Assembly (NCBI GenBank): GCA_025127975.1 | Contig: JAHLYQ010000025.1 | Location: 1 to 64,000, forward strand | Origin: Synechococcus sp. CS-1331 | GTDB taxonomy: Bacteria; Cyanobacteriota; Cyanobacteriia; PCC-6307; Cyanobiaceae | Direction: 5' to 3' | DNA length: 64,000 bases | Part shown: positions 1 to 11,398 of the stretch, in pieces | Position numbering within the stretch: position 1 is the stretch's first letter | Layout: each line of letters begins with the position of its first letter | Notes under the pieces: model-generated | The model's database searches: none | Seen by the model: only the letters and a program-made list of their open reading frames with translations | What the model was told of the DNA's origin: nothing | Position numbers and translations under genes: made by a program

Positions 1-624
1 ACCGCGGTGGGGTGATGCCGTCACTGCTGAGCGATCCCTGAGGGAAGAAGAACGGGCAAGGAATAGTCTCTGATCGCTCAGCGGTGAGTGATCAGGCTTG
101 CATTCGTGCTGCGGGGCGTCCCGACCCCTGAACGCATACAGCTTGGTGGTGGTGGAGAACTGCTGGGCTTCCAGCTTGCCCACCTTCTTCTCGAGGCCAT
201 CAACGCGGCCGCGCAGGGTGGCCAGCTCAGCCTTGAACTCATCCATTAGGCGCTGCAGCTCGTCGGTCACCTCGGTGACGCGATCCAGGCAGGCATTCAG
301 CAGGGCCGCCGCTTCGAAGCGGGTCATGGCCTGGCCGCCCTTGTAGGTGCCGTTGGGGTAGCCGGCCACGCAGCCGTACTTCTCCACCAGGTTGCTCAGC
401 GCCTGGTAGGCCCAGTCGGTGGGCTGCACGTCGGAAAACTGGTTGACGCTGGTGACCTGGTTTTTGGATTCCCAGGCACGGAAACGATCAACATCTTGCT
501 GTTGCATGTACTCGTTGATGGCAGCATTGCCGCCCAACGAAGCCAATTCATTTGCGGAAGCGGCCATGGGGGCCACTAGGCCGGAGCCGGCTAAAGCCAG
601 CAGCAGCTTTTTGGAAAGGGTCAT
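1..624 (-). CDS. Som-type outer-membrane porin, N-terminal part, possibly disrupted; 3' end outside window
   Basis: The ATG at 624 opens a protein with a signal peptide (about residues 1-24, ending AASA), an SLH domain (about 62-110, with FSDVQPTDWAY and a TRFEAAALLN end) and a coiled coil (about 113-155). This is the architecture of cyanobacterial porins (iron uptake porin / Som), in which the SLH domain anchors the barrel to peptidoglycan and a beta-barrel follows. Porin-like sequence stops after FSTTTKL (residue 162, about base 139). The remaining open frame (YAFRGRD and onward) does not look like a beta-barrel and lies over a palindromic repeat. The frame stays open to base 1, so the true end is not visible. 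Either the gene is interrupted here or the junction is an assembly artefact. The N-terminal identification is firm; the status of the gene is uncertain. Confidence 0.75.
   Translation of the reverse strand, partial: MTLSKKLLLALAGSGLVAPMAASANELASLGGNAAINEYMQQQDVDRFRAWESKNQVTSVNQFSDVQPTDWAYQALSNLVEKYGCVAGYPNGTYKGGQAMTRFEAAALLNACLDRVTEVTDELQRLMDEFKAELATLRGRVDGLEKKVGKLEAQQFSTTTKLYAFRGRDAPQHECKPDHSPLSDQRLFLARSSSLRDRSAVTASPHRG
21..94. repeat. palindromic repeat cluster (TGAGCGATC motif)
   Basis: Bases 21-36 and 72-87 form 16-bp inverted arms with one mismatch (core GCTGAGCGATC / GATCGCTCAGC). Bases 71-94 fold by themselves into a hairpin, TGATCGCTCA-GCGG-TGAGTGATCA, with one mismatch. The motif TGA(G)YGATC therefore occurs three times within 75 bp. 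The cluster sits just beyond the point where the porin frame loses similarity. It could be a MITE or REP-like element or the end of a larger insertion lying outside the window. The identity is not known. Confidence 0.6.
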
Positions 625-840
625 CGGGTCCTCACACCGATAGGGATGGCTTCAGAAAGAAGCCAAGCGCAACCTAACCAGCAGGGATTGGCCGGGCCAG
701 CAGGAGGGCTACAGGGTGGATGTATCGCAGAGCACCTGGTCAAAGGGGGCTGGCTGTGCTGCATCTGCCAGCAGATCTGCTGCAGCCAGCCCTAATTGCC
801 ATCCATACAGTTGAACTGGGCTCCTTGCTCCCCTGTGGTG

Positions 841-1459
841 ATGAAGCATCAGCATCAACGAACATTGCAGACGCTGTTTGATCACCCGATCCAGCACAAC
901 CTGCGCACCGATGCGGTGGAGGCATTGCTGGAGCAGCTTGGCGCCAGCGCGGTGAGGTGCTGTTCCTTCGTGCCGCCTCTGGCCCGCAGCGCACCCACCT
1001 CGATGGGGAGGGGATCCTGCGGCTGCGCCACTGGTTACAGAAGGCGGGCATCACGCCCGACCATCCCGACACCATCACCACCCAGGCCGCCCGGGGCGAC
1101 CAGGCCCGGCGGCGGCTGATTCACCTCGACCACAAGGGCGCTCGCCTGTGGTGGCTGGAGGGGGAGGAGGTCCACAGGGCCGAGTTGATCCCCCATGGAC
1201 TGTGGGGTTGCGGGCAACGGCTCAGCCATCGCCACGACCGGGACATCGCTGGCCAAAGCTCCAGAGCGACCTGCGCCATCTTTTGGAGGAGCACCTGCGC
1301 ATTCACCAGCCGGCGCTCTTGGGGCGCCTAGAAACCGTGGCCATCGATGACACCGCCTGCACTGATGAACAGCTGCTGGCACTCGCCCGGACCCATTTCG
1401 GCAATGCACCCCATCGGCAGCCGTTAAAGATTCCAGGCCAGGAGTGGCGTGAGCCCTAA
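841..1459 (+). pseudogene. degenerate gene of a conserved hypothetical (HicA-like / translational-machinery-like) family
   Basis: Three pieces in different frames read as one protein. Bases 841-955 encode an N-terminal segment with TLFDHPIQHNL and ALLEQLGA. Bases about 957-1255 encode RLRHWLQKAGITPDHP, IHLDHKGARLW and a His-rich LSHRHDRDIAGQ. Bases about 1262-1459 encode LQSDLRHLLEEHL and QLLALARTHFGN. The order and motifs match, from memory, a family of about 180-270 residues whose members carry a HicA-like N-terminus and a C-terminal host-factor-like domain. The expected segment between DIAGQ and the last block (usually containing a G-H-G-x-G-x-S type motif) appears to be missing, and there is a frame change near 955. 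Both lesions point to a pseudogene. It converges on otsB. Confidence 0.55.
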
Positions 1460-1471
1460 CTGTGGTGAGCC

Positions 1472-2302
1472 CTAAATACGGTCGAGGAGTCTGAGCCATT
1501 GGGCCACACCGGCAGGACCACTGAGGCGGTAGGGCGCGCTGCTCCCCTGCCAGCCGGGGCCCACCCGTACACCGATCACGCCGGGCCAGTTGCTGAACAC
1601 GTCTTCATCGGTGTTGTCATCCCCGCAGTAGAGGCGCAGAGGCTCGGCGCCGCTGGGGGCTGGCCAGTGGCCGCGGGCCGCCGCCGAGCGCTCCAGCAAC
1701 TGCACGGCATGGGCTTTGGTGTGATCGATGGCCGGGCGGATCTTCAGCACCATGCGGCCGCGCCGCAACCTGAACAGACCATCGGCCTGAATCTGGTCCA
1801 ACACGGGCAGCAGCTGCTGGGCAAGCGCCTGGCGCTGATCCGGGGCCAGGGCACGGCTGTGCAGGCTGAGGCTGAGGCCCTTGTGCTCCAGCCAGGCCAG
1901 GGGCCACCGGGAGAGATGCTCGCCCAGTAGCTCGGCTACGGCATCGAGCTCGGGCCGGCGGGCTTCGGCCTCGGGATGGCGCCAGATCTGGCCGCCACTG
2001 GCTATCTCCAGGCCATGGTTGCCGGCCAGGCTGAGGTGGGTGGCCACAGCCCCCAGTTGCCGCCGCAGGTCGTCGAGACTGCGGCCGCTGATCACCGCCA
2101 GATCAAAAACCGGTGCAGCTTGCCGCTCCGCCAGTCGCTGCAGCACCCCTGCCAGGGAATCCGGCAGGCGGCATTGGCTCGGATCGCTGCGGATCGGCAC
2201 CAGGGTGCCGTCGTAATCCAGATAGAGCAGCACGGCAGGGGCACTGCCAATGGCCCCGCTCAGGGATTGGCGTGGCAGGGGAACTGGCACGGGTAGTGGC
2301 AC
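1472..2302 (-). CDS. otsB: trehalose-6-phosphate phosphatase
   Basis: A 276-residue HAD-superfamily phosphatase that removes phosphate from trehalose 6-phosphate, the last step of the OtsAB pathway in the cytoplasm. The HAD motif I is DYDGTL at residues 29-34 with nucleophile D29 and D31. Motif II is in VISGRS, and motif IV is GDDNTDEDVF near the C-terminus. Length is normal for the family. The GTG start at 2302 lies 3 bp after the treS stop, so it is co-transcribed with and probably translationally coupled to treS. The N-terminus has a short Pro/Val repeat (PLPVPVPLP) of no known role. Confidence 0.9.
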   Translation of the reverse strand: MPLPVPVPLPRQSLSGAIGSAPAVLLYLDYDGTLVPIRSDPSQCRLPDSLAGVLQRLAERQAAPVFDLAVISGRSLDDLRRQLGAVATHLSLAGNHGLEIASGGQIWRHPEAEARRPELDAVAELLGEHLSRWPLAWLEHKGLSLSLHSRALAPDQRQALAQQLLPVLDQIQADGLFRLRRGRMVLKIRPAIDHTKAHAVQLLERSAAARGHWPAPSGAEPLRLYCGDDNTDEDVFSNWPGVIGVRVGPGWQGSSAPYRLSGPAGVAQWLRLLDRI

Positions 2303-2305
2303 GGC

Positions 2306-5402
<3,097 letters not shown>

Positions 5403-5519
5403 GCAAGGCACTGACAAGCAGGCTCAGCCTGGAGCTGGTGCCATGCCGCGTTTGGGAATCCAGCAGGGATGACCCAGCTGTGCGGCAATCGTGCGGGAAT
5501 AGTGCGGAAATCGTGCCGC

Positions 5520-6479
5520 TCAGCCCCAAGGGCCGGCAAGTCGGCCCAAACCCAGCTTCAGCCTCGCCAATTTGCTGCTGGCGCCACCGCCCCAAAGCAG
5601 ATCGCGCCGCAGCCGGCGGCGCTGCTGAGCGGGCAGCAGCTCCTGGGCCAATTCGCTCCAACGCTCCCAGCAGTGGCTCTGACTCACGTTTAGTAGCCAG
5701 GCCAGCTGGGGCAATTTCAGCTCCAATTCGCTCTGCAGCTGGTCGTTGATGGCGCGCTGGAGCACCAGCAGGTCGTTGCATTCACCCAACAGCTCCTGGC
5801 CGCGCTTGAAGCGCCCGATCCATGGGGCGCTGCTGGGGCCCTGGAGGGGAGCCAGGTTCTCGAGCCGGTAGCGCACCTGCTTGAGCTGGCGACGCAATTC
5901 GTGCAAGCAGTCTGGATCTTGAGCCAAAGACCCCACCTGCCAGCCGGGATGGAGATAGAGCCCCGCCAGGCTTGGCAGCTGCCAATCGGCAATCCACGCC
6001 GCAATCGGCTGCTGGCCCAGGGCCGTGAATTCGGGCTGCTTGAACCAGCGCTGCAGCTGGGCCAGGCCCTCTAGATAACTGGGGCTCTTGAGCACCTCCA
6101 CCACATGGGCGTAGGCCAGGTGACGCTCGCGTCGCAACTGCTTGAGCACGGGGCGCAGGGTTCGCACCTCGGCCTCCGGAAGCTGGGGCAACAAGCCATC
6201 TTCCAGCCGCTCCCGCAACACATCTAGATCCCTGGCCATCCCCAGCCGGCGCACCCATTTGGCCAGGCGTTGATTGTTGAGCGCGGCGGGAACCTGCAGG
6301 GCGGGCTCAAACTGAACCAGGGTGGTGCTGAGCCGGCGCATCGCCACCCGCATCTGATGCAGGGGCTCAGTTCCTTCCCCCGCCGCAACCGGCGCCTGCA
6401 GCTGCACCAGCTTGCCCACCTGCTTCTGCAGGAGCTCAAGGGCATAGGCGCCATTGCTTACATCGCGAAGCTGCGCCAT
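5520..6479 (-). CDS. CHAD domain protein (polyphosphate-binding type)
   Basis: A 319-residue, mostly alpha-helical protein with the CHAD signature: HQMRVAMRRLSTTL near residue 45, RDLDVLRERL, and the repeated second half LHELRRQLKQVRYRLE. CHAD domains have conserved His, Arg and Lys residues and are known to bind inorganic polyphosphate. The ATG at 6479 is chosen because the longer open frame (from 6518) would overlap pstS. It begins 7 bp after the pstS stop and is in the same orientation, so it is probably co-transcribed with a phosphate-binding protein. The exact function is unknown. Confidence 0.82.
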   Translation of the reverse strand: MAQLRDVSNGAYALELLQKQVGKLVQLQAPVAAGEGTEPLHQMRVAMRRLSTTLVQFEPALQVPAALNNQRLAKWVRRLGMARDLDVLRERLEDGLLPQLPEAEVRTLRPVLKQLRRERHLAYAHVVEVLKSPSYLEGLAQLQRWFKQPEFTALGQQPIAAWIADWQLPSLAGLYLHPGWQVGSLAQDPDCLHELRRQLKQVRYRLENLAPLQGPSSAPWIGRFKRGQELLGECNDLLVLQRAINDQLQSELELKLPQLAWLLNVSQSHCWERWSELAQELLPAQQRRRLRRDLLWGGGASSKLARLKLGLGRLAGPWG

Positions 6480-6486
6480 TGAGAGA

Positions 6487-7515
6487 TCAACGGAATTCAG
6501 GTTTCTTGATACTCTCAAGACTACGTTGCAGCGCTTGTCCCGTAGTCAGTCCCACGGGCAGGTCGCCGCCGAAGGCCGTGCCGAGCACGTGGCGATAGAG
6601 CTTACTTTCCACCAGGCGATAGGTGCTGGAGGGCATGGGGATATAGCCCGCGAGCTTGACCAGCTTGAGCCCATTGGCAATGGTGTAGGTCACAAATTTG
6701 CGCAGCTCAGGGCGCTGCCGCAGGGCCTTGTCGTTGATATAGATGAACAGAGGACGGGACAGGGGCACATAGGCTTCCTTCTGCACCGACTGGGCCGAGG
6801 GGGTCGCTAACCCCTTCTTGCCCAGCACGGCCAGGGGCTTGAGCCGCTTGGCGTTGGCCTGATAATAGGCAAAGCCGAAATATCCGAGGGCGTCGGGATT
6901 TTTAGCTACGCAGGCAACCAAATCATTATCATTTTCACTGGCGAAATAATCAGTTCGTGAATTGGTTTCGTCGCCATTAATAGCCTTATTGAAGTAATCA
7001 AAGGTGCCGGAATCCTTGCCCGGGCCGCAGAGGCGGATTGGTCGATCGGGCCAATCCAGGTTCACCTGGTTCCAGCGGGTCACCTTGCCGGTTGCCTGCC
7101 GGTTCCAGAGCCGCCCCAACTCCTGGGTGGAGATCCGGGAAGCCCAGCTGTTCTTTGGATTCACCACCACGGTGATTGCGTCGAAGCCGATCGGCAGCTC
7201 CAGAAACGTCACCCCTTTGGCGGCGCAGGCCTTGAGTTCCTTGGCGCTGATCGGGCGGGAGGCATTGGCGAAAACCAGCTGGCCGCTGCAGAACTGGCGG
7301 AAGCCCGCCGAGGTGCCCGTCTCCTTGAGCTCAAAACGCACCTGGCGGTTGGCGCCACCCTTCTGGTAGGCCTCAATCGCGGTTTGAACCACGGGGAACA
7401 CGGTGCTCGAGCCGCCGATGCGCAACGGCTCCGGCGCCGCCTGCGCCCCTGAGGGCAGCGGTGACAAAAGCAGCGGGGCGAGAAAAGTCAGGATGGGGCG
7501 CATGACCTTGGCCAT
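6487..7515 (-). CDS. pstS: phosphate ABC transporter substrate-binding protein (PstS/SphX type)
   Basis: A 342-residue secreted protein with a signal peptide (hydrophobic ILTFLAPLLLS, cleavage near AQA). The mature part has the PstS-like phosphate-binding GGSSTVFPV loop, GTSAGFRQFC, DAITVVVNP and SGTFDYF, all typical of the SphX branch in cyanobacteria. It captures phosphate in the periplasm for PstCAB, none of which is encoded here. Start is ATG 7515, or ATG 7503 four codons later. A long upstream extension of the frame runs into corA and is not real. A single CTTAACCC half-site (7551-7558) lies upstream. The CHAD gene follows. Confidence 0.9.
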   Translation of the reverse strand: MAKVMRPILTFLAPLLLSPLPSGAQAAPEPLRIGGSSTVFPVVQTAIEAYQKGGANRQVRFELKETGTSAGFRQFCSGQLVFANASRPISAKELKACAAKGVTFLELPIGFDAITVVVNPKNSWASRISTQELGRLWNRQATGKVTRWNQVNLDWPDRPIRLCGPGKDSGTFDYFNKAINGDETNSRTDYFASENDNDLVACVAKNPDALGYFGFAYYQANAKRLKPLAVLGKKGLATPSAQSVQKEAYVPLSRPLFIYINDKALRQRPELRKFVTYTIANGLKLVKLAGYIPMPSSTYRLVESKLYRHVLGTAFGGDLPVGLTTGQALQRSLESIKKPEFR

Positions 7516-7586
7516 CACCCCAGAACTCTGGGCGACCGGGCGCTCAAAAGGGGTTAAGGCCAGGTTGTGCTTTACAGATTGGGCCC

Positions 7587-8687
7587 TCAGCGGGGGGCCG
7601 TCCAGTCTTGAAACCAGCCACGCCGCCAGAGCCAATAGGCCTGAATCAAGGCCACCATCGCCATTAAAATCAAGGCATAGAGATATCCATAACGCCAGCT
7701 GAGTTCGGGCATGGCAGCAAAATTCATGCCGTAAATACCACCGATGAAGGTGAGGGGCGCAAAAATACTTGTAAGGATGGTGAGCGTTTTCATCACCTGG
7801 TTCATACGGTTGCCCACGCTGGCGGCATAGGCTTGGGTGATCGCATCGCACTGATGCCGCAATAGCTCGCAATTTTCAAACAACAGCTCCACCAGCTCTG
7901 CCATTTCCTGGAAGCCCACCAGGGCCTCATCCCCCAGTAGCTGTTGCCGCTGGCGCAGCAGCACCCTGATCTGGTGGCGCAGGGGCCACACCTGGTTGCG
8001 AATCGTGCGCAGGTTGCTGCGGTGCTCAAAGGCCCGGGTCAGCAGCTTGGGCTTGGGGTCCCTCAGGGCCGCCTCCTCCAGGTCGTCAAGGCGATTGGCG
8101 ATCTGCTCCAACATCGGAAACAGCTCATCGAGCAGTTCATCGACCAGAAAGTGGAGGATGTCATCTAGATCCCGGTGTTCCACCGCTCCCACCCGGGATT
8201 CCAGCCAGGCGGTGAGCGCCGGAAACGACTCCCCGCTCGGAGCCTCTTCAAAGGTGATCAGGAGATTGGGCAGCAGCAGCAAGCCCACCTGGGAGCTGAG
8301 CAGGTGCAGGGGATCCCGGGCAAAGCTGAGCCGATGCAGCACCACGAGCAGGGCCCCATCCAGCCCATCGACCCGGGAGCGCTGCGGCACCTCCAGTAAG
8401 GGGGGCAGCAACATCGGAGGCACCAGGAGCACCTCCAGCATGGCTTCCACCTGCCGCCGATCCGCCAGACCCATCACCCGCAACCAGATCGGATCGCCGC
8501 GCCGGTGGAGCTGGGCGAGCTCTTGGCAGGATTCCAGCGACACCAGCCGCGGCCCTTCACGCTCAAACAACACGGCGCTGAAGCAGCTGCTGCGTCTACC
8601 CCCGTGGACATACAGGTGGGCCGGCAGGTTGGCGGGGCGCTCCTCGAGGAGGTGGGAATTCAGAGCACCAGGGGTGGGGCGCAGCAC
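7587..8687 (-). CDS. corA: CorA-family Mg2+/Co2+ channel
   Basis: A protein of about 366 residues with a large soluble N-terminal domain, a helical stalk, and two C-terminal membrane helices. The diagnostic GMN motif (GGIYGMNFA) follows the first helix, TSIFAPLTFIGG. The C-terminus ends in basic residues. It mediates divalent-cation uptake as a pentamer in the inner membrane. The longest open frame begins at 8849, but its first 54 residues look non-native, so GTG 8687 is preferred. It lies 71 bp upstream of pstS and in the same direction. Confidence 0.85.
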   Translation of the reverse strand: MLRPTPGALNSHLLEERPANLPAHLYVHGGRRSSCFSAVLFEREGPRLVSLESCQELAQLHRRGDPIWLRVMGLADRRQVEAMLEVLLVPPMLLPPLLEVPQRSRVDGLDGALLVVLHRLSFARDPLHLLSSQVGLLLLPNLLITFEEAPSGESFPALTAWLESRVGAVEHRDLDDILHFLVDELLDELFPMLEQIANRLDDLEEAALRDPKPKLLTRAFEHRSNLRTIRNQVWPLRHQIRVLLRQRQQLLGDEALVGFQEMAELVELLFENCELLRHQCDAITQAYAASVGNRMNQVMKTLTILTSIFAPLTFIGGIYGMNFAAMPELSWRYGYLYALILMAMVALIQAYWLWRRGWFQDWTAPR

Positions 8688-8916
8688 GGCGAGGGGGGTG
8701 GGGGAGCCAGCCAGCGGTTGAGCACCTGGCCGCCACCCACAATGCTGGCCTGGATCAGCAGGCACACCATCACCTGGGGCAACCAACCAGCGGAGGACTG
8801 GTCCATGGCAAGGCTTCACAGCGCTACCTGATCCTCGAACCCGCAGCAAAACCGGTTCGTGCCCCAGGCCACACCAGCTGGGGTCTTCACCGATTCTTAA
8901 TTAACGCCTCCCTAAT

Positions 8917-9246
8917 ATGGGCGGGTATGTATTGATGCCTGTGAGCCCTGCCAGATCGGGTAAATCCGGTGCCCCTGCGCCGGAGCCGGATCCGGATCCG
9001 GCGCTGAACGCCATTTTTTCACCGATGGAAGCCCATTCCTCCTACAACGGCGACGACTGGAGCCCCCAGCGGCTGATGTTCCACCAGAACCTCGAATCCT
9101 TCGCAGAGCGGGTTGGGCTGGTGGTGGGCCTGCAGAGCAACGGCAAGGTGAGCCAGGAGCAGGCCTATGGCCAAATCAGGCGGATCTGGAAAGAACTCAA
9201 GGAGAGCAAAGATGCCCTGCTGAATTCGACAAAAGATGATGGCTAG
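8917..9246 (+). CDS. DUF7219-like cyanobacterial protein
   Basis: A 109-residue protein. The N-terminal 35 residues are Pro/Asp-rich and probably disordered. The C-terminal half (about 45-100) carries LMFHQNLESFAERVG and QAYGQIRRIWKELKESK, which fits a small cyanobacterial helical family that I recall as DUF7219. No enzyme motif is visible. A later ATG (residue 7) is an alternative start. It is followed 38 bp later by the AraC regulator. Function is unknown. Confidence 0.65.
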   Translation: MGGYVLMPVSPARSGKSGAPAPEPDPDPALNAIFSPMEAHSSYNGDDWSPQRLMFHQNLESFAERVGLVVGLQSNGKVSQEQAYGQIRRIWKELKESKDALLNSTKDDG

Positions 9247-9276
9247 TCACTTGGTTTAAACTCAGTCACTGGGTTT
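9245..9276 (+). promoter_or_regulatory. direct repeat before araC-type gene, candidate operator
   Basis: AGTCACTTGGTTT (9245-9257) and AGTCACTGGGTTT (9264-9276) differ at one base and have a 19-bp period, close to two helical turns. They end 8 bp before the TTG start of the AraC-family gene. AraC-type regulators usually bind direct repeats at such spacing, so autoregulation is a reasonable inference. Confidence 0.4.
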
Positions 9277-9284
9277 GATCCGGC

Positions 9285-10313
9285 TTGAACAGCTTGGCCC
9301 GCCTACCGCTGGTATTTCACGATCAAAAGGCGGTTGTGGATACCGATCCCCAGGGATTGGCGACCAAGCTGGCCCAGCACTTCCCGGTGCTGGAATTTGC
9401 TCCCCGGGATGCCCGCGCCAATCCCTTCCTACACCGGGCCAGCACCACCAAGGCCGGCGAGCTCACCCTCACCTCCGGCTACACCAGCCCGATCCATGGC
9501 TGCATCGGCGAAAACCCCGGCGTGGGTGCCATCAACATCTGCTACGCCGGAGGCGCCGCCTACACGGTGGACGGCCACAGCCACAGCATCCATGGCGAGG
9601 CGCCGCTGTATTTCAATCCCGGCTTCGCTTACAGCTACAACACCGATCACTACAACGGGCTGGTGCTGCATGTGGATCTCAAACGCCTGCAAACCACCGC
9701 CGCCACCATCGGCGGAGTGGGAATCTCGGAGCGTCGCTTCGCCGCCGACCTGCAGCGCCCCCAGGTGCTATCGCTGCGGGGGGAGCGGCAGCGCGAACTG
9801 CTGGGCACCCTGCACCGAGCCTTTGCGCTGCTGGATGCACCGGGATTGGAACAGCAGGGCGAGCTGGGGCTCCTTCAGCTCGACGACCTCATCTACCGGA
9901 TTCTGGCCCTGGCTCTCTGCCCCCAACTGGCGCAGCAGTCTCTGAGCGGCCACCAGCGCGGCGATTGCTCCACAAGACAAAGGATCTTTGAGGAGTTGCT
10001 GGAGTGGATCCAGGCCAATCTCCGCTCACCCATCAGCCTCACCCAGCTGGAGCAGCGCAGCGGCTACTCCCGGCGCAATCTGCAGCTGGCCTTCAGCCAG
10101 CGCTTCGACTGCGGCCCCATGCAATGGATTCGGCGCCAACGCCTCGACCTGGCCAGGCAACAGCTGCTCAAGCCCGGCCCCGGCGACAGCGTGGCTGGGA
10201 TCGCGGCCAGGTTTGGCTTTGCCAGCCTCCCTGCCTTCAGCCGCGACTTCCACAGCGTCTATGGCATCCGTCCATCCGAGCTGCTGCGGGAGGGCAGGCG
10301 GGTGCATGGCTGA
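9285..10313 (+). CDS. AraC-family transcriptional regulator
   Basis: A 342-residue regulator. The N-terminal 200 residues look like the cupin-like AraC_binding_2 domain (YTSPIHGC, FNPGFAYSY). The C-terminal 100 residues hold two helix-turn-helix units: ISLTQLEQRSGYSRRNLQLAF and SVAGIAARFGFASLPAFSRDF, ending in the usual YGIRPSELL. The TTG start at 9285 is the first in frame; an in-frame TTG at 9294 is possible. Its end overlaps the acetate kinase start by 8 bp, which suggests they are co-expressed or that it controls ackA. The effector is unknown. Confidence 0.87.
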   Translation: MNSLARLPLVFHDQKAVVDTDPQGLATKLAQHFPVLEFAPRDARANPFLHRASTTKAGELTLTSGYTSPIHGCIGENPGVGAINICYAGGAAYTVDGHSHSIHGEAPLYFNPGFAYSYNTDHYNGLVLHVDLKRLQTTAATIGGVGISERRFAADLQRPQVLSLRGERQRELLGTLHRAFALLDAPGLEQQGELGLLQLDDLIYRILALALCPQLAQQSLSGHQRGDCSTRQRIFEELLEWIQANLRSPISLTQLEQRSGYSRRNLQLAFSQRFDCGPMQWIRRQRLDLARQQLLKPGPGDSVAGIAARFGFASLPAFSRDFHSVYGIRPSELLREGRRVHG

Positions 10314-11361
10314 GGGGCCAGTGACCCCGGCGCCAGGGGTGGTTCTGGCTGTCAACGCCGGCAGCTCCAGCCTCAAGCTCAGCCTGCTCGATCAGCAGCA
10401 ACGGCCCCTCCAGCAGCACCAATGCCCTTTGGGAAAGGGCGAGCTGCCCGGGCCGCTCGGCCACTGGCTCAAGGAGAAGCTGGCGCCCTGGCAGGGCCGC
10501 ATCCAGCTGGTGGTGCATCGGCTCGTGCATGGCGGCGACGCCTACCGCACGGCCACCCTGCTGACCCCGGCCGTCATCCGGGACCTCAGCCAACTGATTC
10601 CCCTCGCCCCGCTCCACAACGGGCCTGCTCTGCAACTGATCAGCTGGCTGCAGACCCTCCTGGAAACTCCGCCCCAATGGGTCTGCTTTGACACGAGCTT
10701 CCACAGCACCCTGCCCGCCCAGGCCAGCACCTACGCGATTCCCGAGGCCTGGCGCGCCTCCGGCCTGCGGCGGTTCGGCTTCCACGGCCTCAACCACCAG
10801 CACGTGGCCGAGGTGGTGAGGGTGCCCCTTTTAATCAGCTGCCATCTGGGCGCGGGCTGCTCCCTGTGCGCCATTCGCGACGGGATCAGCATTGCCACCA
10901 CCATGGGCTTCACCCCCCTCGATGGCCTGGTGATGGCCACCCGCTGCGGCTCCCTCGATCCCGGTGTGCTGCTGTACCAACTGCGGGCTGGGCTCACGGC
11001 CCAGGAGCTCGAGCAGGCCCTGACCCACCAAAGTGGGCTGCTGGGGCTCTCCGGGCTGAGCGGCGATATGCGAGTCCTGCGGGAAGCGGCGGCAGCCGGC
11101 CACGCCGGCGCCCAGCTGGCCATCGGCGTCTTTCGCCACCAGTTGCTGCAGGGAATTGGGGCGATGGCAGCCAGCCTCGGCGGCGTGGAGGCGATCGCCC
11201 TCAGCGGCGGCATCGGCGAGCACGATGGGGCCTTAGCGGAGGAACTGCGGCAGGCGCTCGGCTGGCTCGGCCCGCTCGAACTGGTGCAGGTCGCCGCCGA
11301 CGAGGAGGGCCAAATGGCCAGGGCCTGCCTGGCCGCGAGCGCTAGGGACGCACCCGGGTGA
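10306..11361 (+). CDS. ackA: acetate kinase, short form
   Basis: ATP + acetate to acetyl phosphate + ADP. The ATG at 10306 gives 351 residues, about 40-50 shorter than typical AckA. All signature residues are nevertheless present: VNAGSSSLK, HRLVHGG, FDTSFH, RFGFHG, HLGAG, MATRCGSLDPG, SGDMR, and GGIGEHDG. It starts inside the araC-type gene and ends 38 bp before pyrC. No phosphotransacetylase or phosphoketolase gene is in the window. The missing length is spread between motifs, so activity is plausible. Confidence 0.88.
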   Translation: MAEGPVTPAPGVVLAVNAGSSSLKLSLLDQQQRPLQQHQCPLGKGELPGPLGHWLKEKLAPWQGRIQLVVHRLVHGGDAYRTATLLTPAVIRDLSQLIPLAPLHNGPALQLISWLQTLLETPPQWVCFDTSFHSTLPAQASTYAIPEAWRASGLRRFGFHGLNHQHVAEVVRVPLLISCHLGAGCSLCAIRDGISIATTMGFTPLDGLVMATRCGSLDPGVLLYQLRAGLTAQELEQALTHQSGLLGLSGLSGDMRVLREAAAAGHAGAQLAIGVFRHQLLQGIGAMAASLGGVEAIALSGGIGEHDGALAEELRQALGWLGPLELVQVAADEEGQMARACLAASARDAPG

Positions 11362-11398
11362 CAGCCTGAAAGAGATCACCTACCCGTTTCCTTTAGCG

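Noticed and set aside
740..1499. Minus-strand frames over the broken gene
   Set aside because: They show no family resemblance; the plus-strand fragments are ordered and recognisable.
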